Below, piece by piece: positions 42,501 through 50,467 of a stretch of DNA of 64,000 nt (the stretch's first letter is position 1; every line of letters starts with the position of its first letter). Source of the stretch: JBGTGG01 sp964398945 (GTDB lineage: Bacteria; Bacteroidota; Bacteroidia; Cytophagales; Cyclobacteriaceae); contig CAYNOT010000015.1 of assembly GCA_964398945.1 (NCBI GenBank), positions 76,310 to 140,309 of the forward strand, written 5' to 3'. Position numbers and translations under genes: made by a program. A model generated the notes under the pieces. It made no database searches. It was not told where the DNA came from and saw nothing but the letters and a program-made list of their open reading frames with translations.

Positions 42501-42886
42501 TCAATGGATTCATTTTCCATAAACCGCCTCGCAGTTTCACGCACAATCGCGAAAGCAGTAGGCAATACTTTCATTAAGATGACTTCCAATTCTTTATTGC
42601 GGTCTTTCTCCAGCGCATCGATCTGGCCAAAGAGAGCTTCCTTTTCCTGAATATCAAGGGAAGGGTTATCGGCAATTTGTTTGTGCAGGTCGGCCAATTG
42701 ACCATCAATGGGTTTTAAATGTTCATTGATTGCCTCACGTACCGTATTGGTCTTTTCGCGCAACTCATCATGGGAAAGGCTTTTCATTTCTTCACTTTCC
42801 TTGAAAGCCTGGTCGGCCAACGGCTGCATTCTTTTTATATCTTTTTCGGATTTGGTACCGAATATCTTCGAAATTAATTTCAGCAT
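39545..42886 (-). CDS. secA: Preprotein translocase ATPase SecA (long Bacteroidota form)
   Basis: 1113 residues, about 200 more than E. coli SecA. Drives Sec-dependent export with SecYEG. Walker A is MATGEGKTLVATL. Walker B region HFAMVDEVDSVLVDEARTPLIISGP follows. An extra ~120-residue insert (about 345-455, with KKSIQAGDEKEGGLPLFRAFRG and ENFYLQDNKKMMPEADKPLFFVI) lies within the first motor domain, as in other Bacteroidota. NBD2 has TNMAGRGTDIKLAP and GTERHESRRVDRQLRGRSGRQGDPG. The C-terminus ends SNKCIIID without the CxCxSGKKYKxCHG zinc tail that binds SecB. A possible promoter at 42938-42948 is only partial (TAACTTTA). Downstream: SPOR lipoprotein and M20 genes. Confidence 0.97.
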   Translation of the reverse strand: MLKLISKIFGTKSEKDIKRMQPLADQAFKESEEMKSLSHDELREKTNTVREAINEHLKPIDGQLADLHKQIADNPSLDIQEKEALFGQIDALEKDRNKELEVILMKVLPTAFAIVRETARRFMENESIEVTAREFDRVYAANHENVTLNNDKALWANSWLAAGNLVSWNMVHYPVQLIGGIVLHEGKIAEMATGEGKTLVATLPAFLNALAKRGVHIVTVNDYLAKRDSEWMAPIFEFHGITVDCIDKHEPNSPERRKAYQADITYGTNNEFGFDYLRDNMARDPEELVQRHHHFAMVDEVDSVLVDEARTPLIISGPIPKGDEHEFYDLKPRIFKLVEAQKKLISQYLIDAKKSIQAGDEKEGGLPLFRAFRGMPKYKPTIKYLSETGIKAVLQKTENFYLQDNKKMMPEADKPLFFVIDEKDNSVDLTEKGIDLITGEGEDPNFFIMPEIGTELKKIQENGSFSDEEKVHKKEELIREYQIKSQRIHSVNQLLKAYTLFEKDTEYIIVDGKVKIVDEQTGRVMDGRRYSDGLHQAIEAKENVKVEDATQTYATVTLQNYFRMYHKLAGMTGTAETEAGEFWEIYKLDVVVIPTNRSITRKDDDDMVFKTVREKFNAVIDEIVRLTEAGRPVLVGTTSVEISELISRMLQLRKIKHQVLNAKQNQKEAEIVAEAGKPGTVTIATNMAGRGTDIKLAPESKAAGGLAIVGTERHESRRVDRQLRGRSGRQGDPGTTQFYVSLEDNLMRMFMPERIARIMDRLGLKEGEVIQHSMVTSSIERAQKKVEENNFGIRKRLLEYDNVMNSQREVIYKRRKNALFGERLELDILTMLYDTSEDIVINAKAANDYESLRLNVLGIFGMDYDITKEKFESLDQSKLADDLYHKALDHYHTKNKGVAEKSLPVIREIHRTRGATIENILVPFSDGKKQIGVAASLSKCVETENKELILAMEKMITLAIIDQLWKEHLREMDDLKQSVQTAVYEQKDPLLIYKFEAFELFKRFIAKVNEETISFLMKADIPQQEPDKVQEARAQRRTKLNEQKDESRSLLSGGGQPNQNRPPQEKVQPVKSEKLAGRNDKVTVQYTDGKVLKDVKFKKVEEDIRSNKCIIID

Positions 42887-42961
42887 AATTGATTTGGTTC
42901 TCCCCTCTTATCGTATGAGGGCTTAAAGTTAACGCGATTTTTGAAAATGGAGGGTCTGCAA

Positions 42962-43735
42962 TTACAATTCCAAGTCGCCCTCAAAGACCATTTTGGCAGG
43001 CCCGATAAGGTAGATTTGGTTAAACGTGCCGGGTTGGCCGGATTCGAATTCCACTGACAGGTCGCCTCCCAGCGTTTTTATCAAAACCGGGGAAGTCAAT
43101 CCCTTGGTTGAAGCGGCCAGTGCTACGGCTGTAACACCTGTTCCGCACGACAAGGTTTCGTTTTCGACACCACGCTCATAAGTGCGCACAAAAACGGTAT
43201 TGTTGGGGAGGATTTCAGCAAAATTGACATTGGTCCCGGAAGGTTCGAACAGTGTGCTGTACCGGATTTTTTTCCCTTGTTCGAATACAGGATGGTTTTC
43301 CAAATCTTCAACAAATTGGATATAATGCGGACTTCCCGTGTTGATGAAAAGATCATCCCCAATTTCTTTCACAACGTTTACCGGGTTCATTTCAAGTTTT
43401 ATATTCCCGGTAGGAAGCACTTCCGCACTGTGTAAACCATCATAAGCATCAAAAGTTGCTTTGCCATTTACGATCCCTAAAAATGAAGCAAACTGAACAG
43501 CCGACCGGCAGCCATTTCCACATAAACTTTGGGAGCCATCAGGATTGTAATAGACCATCGTGAAATCCGTGTTACTGTTTTGCTCCAACAAAATGAGTCC
43601 ATCAGCACCTATACCAAACCTGCGGTGGCAAATCTTTTGAATCAATTCCGGAGTGAACGAAAACTTAGCTTCCCGATTGTCGAGTAAAACAAAGTCGTTG
43701 CCTGTGGCCTGATATTTATAGAAATGGAATTTCAT
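42962..43735 (-). CDS. dapF: Diaminopimelate epimerase
   Basis: 257 residues. Converts LL- to meso-diaminopimelate for lysine and peptidoglycan synthesis. The two-cysteine active site is intact: GNGCRSAVQFAS (first Cys) and ETLSCGTGVTAVALAAS (second Cys). KYQATGNDFVLLDNR opens the protein. It has its start 28 nt after the DUF4834 gene, with which it likely forms one transcript. Confidence 0.95.
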   Translation of the reverse strand: MKFHFYKYQATGNDFVLLDNREAKFSFTPELIQKICHRRFGIGADGLILLEQNSNTDFTMVYYNPDGSQSLCGNGCRSAVQFASFLGIVNGKATFDAYDGLHSAEVLPTGNIKLEMNPVNVVKEIGDDLFINTGSPHYIQFVEDLENHPVFEQGKKIRYSTLFEPSGTNVNFAEILPNNTVFVRTYERGVENETLSCGTGVTAVALAASTKGLTSPVLIKTLGGDLSVEFESGQPGTFNQIYLIGPAKMVFEGDLEL

Positions 43736-43763
43736 GTGGTGGGTATTTCATCAATGATAGAAG

Positions 43764-43979
43764 CTACTTCACTTCTTCGTAATCAACATACTCACCACCC
43801 TTAAAATCAGATTTCTTTTGATTCGGGACATTGTCGATGTTCACGTTCCCATCATTAGGGCGATGCCGGTTGGTTTGATCGTATTGCCCGCGCTGGTTGG
43901 TTTGTACAAAAATCCTGAACAAGCCCAGCTTGTTTAAGGCGTAGATCACGAGCACAATTATTAAGAGAATTTTTAACAT
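43764..43979 (-). CDS. DUF4834-family small membrane protein
   Basis: 71 residues. One N-terminal hydrophobic helix (MLKILLIIVLVIYALNKLGLFRIF), then a polar, Asn/Gln-rich tail ending FKGGEYVDYEEVK. This matches the small DUF4834 proteins of the Bacteroidota. Function unknown. Promoter box 18 nt upstream; followed by dapF after 28 nt. Confidence 0.8.
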   Translation of the reverse strand: MLKILLIIVLVIYALNKLGLFRIFVQTNQRGQYDQTNRHRPNDGNVNIDNVPNQKKSDFKGGEYVDYEEVK

Positions 43980-43997
43980 ATCTACTTAACTAAAAAC

Positions 43998-44005
43998 CAA
44001 AGGTA
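43998..44005 (-). promoter_or_regulatory. Promoter -7 box (TACCTTTG) of the DUF4834-dapF unit
   Basis: Minus-strand TAnnTTTG match 18 nt upstream of the DUF4834 ATG. Confidence 0.5.
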
Positions 44006-44089
44006 TGAGTTTCATTGAAATTCCTAAAGATTCGGGGCAATTTTAGAAATGTATGGAAATCAGGACTACACACCCAGTGCTAATACAAA

Positions 44090-46906
44090 CTATCGGCTTA
44101 GGTAAAAATTCCTTTCCGAATAGATTTTCATAAAGTAATCGTCCATCAAATCATCAATAAAGTAAATCGCTTCACCTGTTGATTTCATCTCTGGGCCAAG
44201 CTCTTTCGTAACCTCCGGAAACTTATGAAATGAGAAAACGGGTTCTTTAATCGCATATCCTTTTTTAGTCGGATTGAATTTGAAATCCGTCACCTTCTTT
44301 TCCCGCAGCATTACCTTGGTTGCATAATTCACATACGGCTCATCGTACGCTTTGCAAATAAACGGAACCGTGCGTGATGCCCGCGGGTTTGCTTCAATGA
44401 TATATACCTTATCACCTTTGATGGCAAACTGGATATTGATCAACCCGACTGTTTCCAGTGCAATGGCAATCTTGTGGGTATAATTTTCAATCTGTTTAAT
44501 AACAAGGTCGCCAAGATTATACGGAGGGAGTACTGCATACGAATCCCCGGAATGAATTCCCGCAGGCTCAATGTGTTGCATGATGCCAATGATATACACA
44601 TTCTCTCCATCACAAATCGCATCTGCTTCAGCTTCTATTGCACCTTCCAGGAAATGGTCCAACAACACCTTGTTATCGGGCAGATGTTTCCAGATATCAA
44701 CGATGTGGTGCTCGAGCTCTTTTTCGTTGATCACGATCTTCATTCCTTGTCCACCCAATACATAGGAAGGGCGGACCAACAACGGAAACCCAATGTCTTT
44801 GCAAACTTCCAATGCTTCATCTGCATTTTCAGCAACACCGAAAGGAGGGTATGGAATGCCGAGGTCTTTTAGTAAAGTAGAAAACCTTCCCCGGTCTTCT
44901 GCAAGGTCCAATGCCTCGAAAGATGTTCCTATAATTTTGATACCGTATTTGTTGAACTTCTCCGCCAGCTTCAGCGCAGTTTGCCCACCGAGTTGAACAA
45001 TCACACCTTCCGGTTTTTCATGTTCAATAATATCATAGATATGTTCCCAGAAAACCGGTTCGAAATAAAGTTTGTCGGCAATATCAAAATCAGTGGAAAC
45101 GGTTTCAGGATTGCAGTTGATCATGATGGCTTCGTAGCCACATTCTTTCGCGGCTAAAATCCCATGGACGCAGGAGTAGTCAAATTCAATTCCCTGACCA
45201 ATGCGGTTGGGACCGGATCCAAGGACAATGATTTTCTTTTTATCAGAAACGATTGATTCATTTTCAATTCCAAATGAGGAATAGTAATAAGGGGTTTTGG
45301 CTTCAAACTCAGCGGCACAGGTATCCACCAACTTAAATACCCGATTGACACCTAATGATTTTCTTTTCTCATGCACTTCGCTTTCGAGGCAATCAATCAA
45401 GTGGGCGATTTGCCGGTCGGCATATCCTACTTTTTTTGCTTCCATCATAAGCCCGGCAGAAATTGTATCAAGTGATTCTTTTTCGATAACTTTCTCAAAC
45501 TGGACAAGCTCCTCTATTTCTTTTAAAAACCATCGATCTATTCTCGTTAGTTTTTGAATTGTGGAAAAAGGAATGCCAAGTTTAAAGGCATCGTAAATAT
45601 GAAACAGTCTATTCCAACTAGGATTTTGCAATGAGTACAACAACTCGTCCTGATCTTTGAGTTGCTTGCCATCGGCACCCAATCCATTCCTTCTGATCTC
45701 CAGCGATTGACACGCTTTCTGAAGGGCTTCCTTGAAATTCCTTCCAATGCCCATTGCCTCGCCCACCGATTTCATCTGAAGACCAAGCGTTTTCTTTGCA
45801 CCCGGAAGTTTATCGAAATTCCAACGTGGGATTTTGACAATCACATAATCCACCGCTGGTTCGAAGTATGCAGTAGTGGTTCCTGTGATGGCATTGCTCA
45901 ATTCATCAAGGTTATATCCAATAGCAAGCTTCGCAGCCACTTTCGCAATGGGATATCCGGTTGCCTTTGACGCCAATGCTGATGATCGTGATACGCGTGG
46001 ATTAATTTCAATACCAATAACTTCTTCGTAATTATCAGGGTTCAACGCAAACTGTACATTGCAACCGCCTGCAAACTGACCGATAGAGTTCATCATTTTG
46101 ATGGCCAGGTTGCGCATCAACTGATAGGTTGTATCGGGCAATGTCATGGCGGGGGCAACCGTAATCGAATCGCCCGTGTGGATGCCCATCGGATCAAAAT
46201 TTTCAATCGAACAGATGATAATGACATTGCCGATATTGTCCCGTAGCAATTCAAGCTCAAACTCTTTCCAACCAAGGATGCTTTGTTCCACCAGCACTTC
46301 ATGGATGGGGGAAGCATGCAATCCCCGATTGAGCATCTCATCAAATTCTTCGGGTGTATTCACAAAACCTCCACCGGTCCCGCCCAACGTGTAGGATGGA
46401 CGGATCACTAACGGAAACCCGATTTCTTGTGCAATCTCCTTCCCTTCAAGGAAAGATGTTGCTGTTGATCCCTTACAAACGCCAACACCGATTTCATTCA
46501 TCTTCAACCTGAATTTCTCGCGGTCTTCGGTGGTTTCAATCGCGTTGATATCAACACCAATGATTTTTACACCATAATTTTCCCAGATGCCTGCTTTGTC
46601 GCAATCGATACACAGGTTGAGTGCGGTTTGGCCACCCATTGTTGGTAATACCGCATCGATATGGTGCTTCTCCAGGATTTCACGGATGGATTTTTTTGTA
46701 AGCGGCTTCAGGTAAATGTGATCTGCCGTCACTTTATCCGTCATTATCGTAGCCGGGTTGCTATTGATCAGGATCACCTCTATGCCTTCTTCCCGCAGGG
46801 ATCGGGCCGCCTGGGAACCTGCATAATCGAATTCACATGCCTGGCCAATGATGATGGGTCCGCTTCCGATAATTAATACTGAACGAATACTGCGATCTCT
46901 GGGCAT
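44090..46906 (-). CDS. carB: Carbamoyl-phosphate synthase large chain lacking the allosteric domain
   Basis: 938 residues, against about 1070 in E. coli. Makes carbamoyl phosphate for pyrimidine and arginine synthesis with CarA. Two ATP-grasp halves are complete: half one opens SVLIIGSGPIIIGQACEFDYAGSQAARSL and includes RPSYTLGGTGGGF; half two opens IIVLGSGPNRIGQGIEFDYSCVHG and includes RPSYVLGGQGMKIVI. The protein ends ~35 residues after FPEVTKELGPEMKSTGEA, so the C-terminal MGS-like domain (UMP/ornithine control) is absent. carA is not nearby. Single-gene transcript with its own promoter. Confidence 0.96.
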   Translation of the reverse strand: MPRDRSIRSVLIIGSGPIIIGQACEFDYAGSQAARSLREEGIEVILINSNPATIMTDKVTADHIYLKPLTKKSIREILEKHHIDAVLPTMGGQTALNLCIDCDKAGIWENYGVKIIGVDINAIETTEDREKFRLKMNEIGVGVCKGSTATSFLEGKEIAQEIGFPLVIRPSYTLGGTGGGFVNTPEEFDEMLNRGLHASPIHEVLVEQSILGWKEFELELLRDNIGNVIIICSIENFDPMGIHTGDSITVAPAMTLPDTTYQLMRNLAIKMMNSIGQFAGGCNVQFALNPDNYEEVIGIEINPRVSRSSALASKATGYPIAKVAAKLAIGYNLDELSNAITGTTTAYFEPAVDYVIVKIPRWNFDKLPGAKKTLGLQMKSVGEAMGIGRNFKEALQKACQSLEIRRNGLGADGKQLKDQDELLYSLQNPSWNRLFHIYDAFKLGIPFSTIQKLTRIDRWFLKEIEELVQFEKVIEKESLDTISAGLMMEAKKVGYADRQIAHLIDCLESEVHEKRKSLGVNRVFKLVDTCAAEFEAKTPYYYSSFGIENESIVSDKKKIIVLGSGPNRIGQGIEFDYSCVHGILAAKECGYEAIMINCNPETVSTDFDIADKLYFEPVFWEHIYDIIEHEKPEGVIVQLGGQTALKLAEKFNKYGIKIIGTSFEALDLAEDRGRFSTLLKDLGIPYPPFGVAENADEALEVCKDIGFPLLVRPSYVLGGQGMKIVINEKELEHHIVDIWKHLPDNKVLLDHFLEGAIEAEADAICDGENVYIIGIMQHIEPAGIHSGDSYAVLPPYNLGDLVIKQIENYTHKIAIALETVGLINIQFAIKGDKVYIIEANPRASRTVPFICKAYDEPYVNYATKVMLREKKVTDFKFNPTKKGYAIKEPVFSFHKFPEVTKELGPEMKSTGEAIYFIDDLMDDYFMKIYSERNFYLSR

Positions 46907-46937
46907 TTCTGAGTGTTTGGGATGGTCAAATTGGTGG

Positions 46938-46969
46938 CAAAAATATGCACAGAATTAGAAATGCAGCAA
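46938..46969 (-). promoter_or_regulatory. carB promoter (TTG-N21-TATTTTTG)
   Basis: Minus-strand -7 box TATTTTTG at 46945-46938 with a TTG -33 element at 46969-46967, spacer 21 nt, 31 nt upstream of the carB ATG. Confidence 0.6.
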
Positions 46970-46998
46970 CGAATAGGGATTTAAATTCCCCTCTAAAC

Positions 46999-47034
46999 AA
47001 AAAAACTTGACTGAATATCAATCAAGGTTTTTTT
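46999..47034 (-). terminator. Rho-independent terminator of the T9SS metalloprotease gene
   Basis: CTTGA and TCAAG arms flanked by a run of seven A and seven T, with one bulged base and an 11-nt loop. On the minus strand it lies 17 nt after the protease stop, and it also isolates carB. Confidence 0.8.
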
Positions 47035-47050
47035 GTGTAATTGAAATTGG

Positions 47051-50000
47051 CTAGTGTGCAACAATAAGTTTCTTAACAACTGAGCCTTTTCGGTGGCCAA
47101 CTTTTATCAGGTAGATCCCATTTGGCAAACCTGAGGTATCAATATCCTGCTCATGGATTGTATCCTCCATTGCCACGGTCGTGTTTTGAAGTAATCGGCC
47201 TTGTGGTGAGATAATACTTAATTGAAATTGGTTTATTTCCCGGCTTTCAACTTTTAAAATGACCTTATCATCCTTAGCGGGATTCGGGTAAAGGCTTATG
47301 GATTGGATCAATGAAGTATTTTCTGAACCCGTAATTGCGTCTTGTATGTAGAGGTTGTCAATAACCCATCCATACCCATTTTTGTCAGCATCAGAAAACA
47401 ATCTGAATCGAATGATCACATTATCCCCCGAAGAAAAATTTCCGTTTTCAAGCATGTTGATCATACGTCTCCTAAACATTGCCGGGGTTCCATCGGTGCC
47501 TGTGATGTAGGCAGCGTTCCACGGTGAAGAATACAATGCATCATACCCTGTTAAAAATGGCAACCAATTCGCGCCCCCATCTTTTGAACCCTCTACTACC
47601 ACATAATCTTTAAAGGCAGGGGTTCCAAAGGCTGCACTTCCCGGATGGTTCTCAACAATGGCGATCTCATCAAAACGGATATAAGGATTGGTATTGTTTA
47701 GTGCAATGGGTTTCTTGAGTATGTAATTAAAGTTTGATGTCTGGTCAAGTCCGCGGCCAGTTAAATATGGACTCGTGCTCTGAATAGCCCCGTCTGTAAA
47801 TCCGCTGGGTTGGGTGATTGAGAAAAAATTCCCAACAAAATCCGATGAAGCACTATTGAAGTTGTTCGCGTATGTTGAAACGGGCGTACCAAATTCAATA
47901 ATCGGGACCTCAATAAACCCATCCGGTGGGAACGTGCCAATATTGCCTGCATTGTCTTCCGCACGTATTCTATACTTAACAACATCATTCAACGCCAGAC
48001 TGGATATGCCGAGGTTCAGCGTGAAATTACTTTGCCCGGGCACAACCAGGAAATCTTCTGTATTGATTGCTTCACTGTTAACCTGAAAGTCAATCGAAAA
48101 CGTATTTAAACCACTGGCATCTGTTGCTACTACTTCTATGGAAAGTTCATCGTCACTTGTCAGTAAATAATCAATGTGATCATTCAGCACCAATGGAGGC
48201 GTGTCATCAATTTGAATCCTTAGATTATCAATTGCCCATCCCCAGCCGGTTGCATACGGATCACTAAACAAATGGAACCAGACCACTACTTCATCCCCTT
48301 CGCTAAAATTTGTCAACAGGTTCATCACGCGCGGTCTATATAAGGACGGATCGCCAACTGCTGTTGAGTTGTTACCGACAATAGCACTGTTATATTTCGC
48401 GAGCCATCCGGCATCAGCCCGGGAGTCGTATCCTTCTATTGGCAACCAGGTCACACCTCCATCGATAGAACCCTCTACGGCCACGTAATCAAAGAAGTCA
48501 TCATCGCCAAAAACGGTTCCGGTTTCACCGGGCTCAACCAATACGATCTCATCAAATTTGATCGTTGCGTCTGTTGCCTTGACACGTATTGGGATTTTCA
48601 ATTGATAGGTAAAGTTCAACCGGTCATTTGGAAACCCTATTCCTTCCGGATAAGGATGTGTAGTGTGAATGGCCCCGCTTGTAAAACCTGTCGGGGTTGT
48701 GATGCTAAACCCATCCCCAAAAAAATCATCCGATGGGCTATCAAAATCATTGGAATAAGAATCCCGGGTAGGTTCAAGCCCAACCACATTGACCATATAA
48801 TAACCTGTTAACGGATCAATTTTTTGGTTGAGGTTTGATGAATTGTCGATCGCTGTTATCCTATACTTGATCGTGCTGCCCGCAGAAAGGGTGCCTCCAA
48901 AATCGATCGTTGCAGTGTACAAAGAATCCGGGATGCCCGGTTGCATTTGAAGAGGTGCTTGTGCAACATCGTTTATCAGGTATTCAATAGTTGCAGAGGC
49001 AATTTCTATGTTGTCAGAAATTACCGCTTCCACGACCAATTCAGTATCCGTGTCAAGAACAAAACCTTTTGGGGAGTGGGTGATCCGTGGTGCCTGGGTA
49101 TCAGGGCCGGTGCTAAAAGTGAAGTAGAATTGCTGGATTTCTGCTCCCGGGTTTTGGCGATTGCCAGGGTTTGAAAAAGTCCTTCCGGCTGCATCGCTTA
49201 CTTTAATATAGTATCCATACGATCCTGGGTTTCCTGTTCCCGGAATGGAGGCGGAAAATTCATTTGGGTTCGCAGTAGGGGCCATCGCCACTTCAATGTC
49301 CTCCCCTCCATCTGAATAAAATATTTTTGGATTGGAAACGGCCCCTGCCTCGGAAGTAATGATGGCCTTCACAATATACGGTCCATTTACATTTTCCGAT
49401 CCTTTAAGCGGTGTGTGGTCTATTCGTGTATATACCCACCCCATATCTGCAAGCATGCCCATGGTGATAGGCCCCGGATCATGGATTTTTTCAGATGCCC
49501 CGATTTGAGGTGTCATCAGTGCATTGATTGAACCATTGTATGTGGATTCGTCTAAGTGGCTTATACTGGATCCTCCATTAAAAGTAGCGGGAGCGTATAG
49601 TTTACCGCGTTGATTCCCGTTGCTGCTCAGTACACTTGGCGAACTAAAAAAAACCGCATTGCTTGTTAATTGTGTTTTTAATAAATCTGAAGGAGAGGTG
49701 AAATCGAGGTACAAATTTTGACCCGAAGCATTTTCAACAAACCGGTCATAGATAATAGATCTTGTTTGAAGCCCTACGCTTCCACTTTCACTACCTTCCG
49801 GTACATTAAACGTATCTATAATGCCAAGTCCGTGCCCCAGCTCGTGGAGCACAACCGTAACCAGGTCATACTGATCCACTGAAGGTGTACCTGTTGTTTC
49901 TAAATACCAATTAATGCTGCTGCTAAAATTGGCGAATATGTCAATTTCATCAGTATCATTTAAATCCCTACCGGCCATTTTTTCAGCAAGGGCAACGGGA

Positions 50001-50413
50001 TACCAGGTGTTGAGCTGTTGGGCACCGGGAAAATTTGTAAACAACGTTCCCCAAATCGCAGAACCTAAAACCCCGGTATTAAGTGGTTGCCAGGTAGCCC
50101 TTACACGAATAGGAACATCGGAAGAAATTTGGGTCTCCCAAATATCAACCGCATACTGAAATGCAGCCTGGGCTTCTGGCGTAAAACCGATATAGGTAAC
50201 TTCAAATGTTGCGGTCTTGACCCTGCCAGTTGCATTCGCCCGCATTTTTTGAAAAGCTTCCGGAGGAGGAATATGGGTTGAACGCTCTTCCCCGGCATAA
50301 CAGATAATAGGATCTTTCGGGCTTATCCGCTCTTGCTTTAATTGTTGTGCGTTGGCACATATACCGATATTGGTTAACGCCACCAAGAGCAACACATGGA
50401 TACCCTTCCCCAT
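47051..50413 (-). CDS. Secreted zinc-metalloprotease-like protein with T9SS C-terminal sorting domain
   Basis: 1120 residues. Sec signal (GIHVLLLVALTNIGICANAQ), then a protease-like domain with HELGHGLGIID (His190, Glu191, His194), an HExxHxxGxxD variant of the metzincin zinc site. From about residue 345 come Ig-like modules. Two long related blocks follow, each an Ig-like strand set plus a beta-rich FDEI...VEGS.DGG.NWLP...W.IDNL.IQ domain (about 560-755 and 845-1030), an internal duplication. The last ~75 residues (SLYPNPAKDDKVILKVESRE ... LPNGIYLIKV ... KKLIVAH) are a type A T9SS sorting domain. It is thus exported across the outer membrane and probably anchored to the surface. The substrate is unknown. 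Confidence 0.9.
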   Translation of the reverse strand: MGKGIHVLLLVALTNIGICANAQQLKQERISPKDPIICYAGEERSTHIPPPEAFQKMRANATGRVKTATFEVTYIGFTPEAQAAFQYAVDIWETQISSDVPIRVRATWQPLNTGVLGSAIWGTLFTNFPGAQQLNTWYPVALAEKMAGRDLNDTDEIDIFANFSSSINWYLETTGTPSVDQYDLVTVVLHELGHGLGIIDTFNVPEGSESGSVGLQTRSIIYDRFVENASGQNLYLDFTSPSDLLKTQLTSNAVFFSSPSVLSSNGNQRGKLYAPATFNGGSSISHLDESTYNGSINALMTPQIGASEKIHDPGPITMGMLADMGWVYTRIDHTPLKGSENVNGPYIVKAIITSEAGAVSNPKIFYSDGGEDIEVAMAPTANPNEFSASIPGTGNPGSYGYYIKVSDAAGRTFSNPGNRQNPGAEIQQFYFTFSTGPDTQAPRITHSPKGFVLDTDTELVVEAVISDNIEIASATIEYLINDVAQAPLQMQPGIPDSLYTATIDFGGTLSAGSTIKYRITAIDNSSNLNQKIDPLTGYYMVNVVGLEPTRDSYSNDFDSPSDDFFGDGFSITTPTGFTSGAIHTTHPYPEGIGFPNDRLNFTYQLKIPIRVKATDATIKFDEIVLVEPGETGTVFGDDDFFDYVAVEGSIDGGVTWLPIEGYDSRADAGWLAKYNSAIVGNNSTAVGDPSLYRPRVMNLLTNFSEGDEVVVWFHLFSDPYATGWGWAIDNLRIQIDDTPPLVLNDHIDYLLTSDDELSIEVVATDASGLNTFSIDFQVNSEAINTEDFLVVPGQSNFTLNLGISSLALNDVVKYRIRAEDNAGNIGTFPPDGFIEVPIIEFGTPVSTYANNFNSASSDFVGNFFSITQPSGFTDGAIQSTSPYLTGRGLDQTSNFNYILKKPIALNNTNPYIRFDEIAIVENHPGSAAFGTPAFKDYVVVEGSKDGGANWLPFLTGYDALYSSPWNAAYITGTDGTPAMFRRRMINMLENGNFSSGDNVIIRFRLFSDADKNGYGWVIDNLYIQDAITGSENTSLIQSISLYPNPAKDDKVILKVESREINQFQLSIISPQGRLLQNTTVAMEDTIHEQDIDTSGLPNGIYLIKVGHRKGSVVKKLIVAH

Positions 50414-50432
50414 ATTCAGAACATTAAAACTT

Positions 50433-50440
50433 CAAAGGTA
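50433..50440 (-). promoter_or_regulatory. Promoter -7 box (TACCTTTG) of the T9SS metalloprotease gene
   Basis: Minus-strand TAnnTTTG match 19 nt upstream of the ATG. Confidence 0.5.
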
Positions 50441-50467
50441 AGATTTCCCTACGTGAATAATCGAGGT

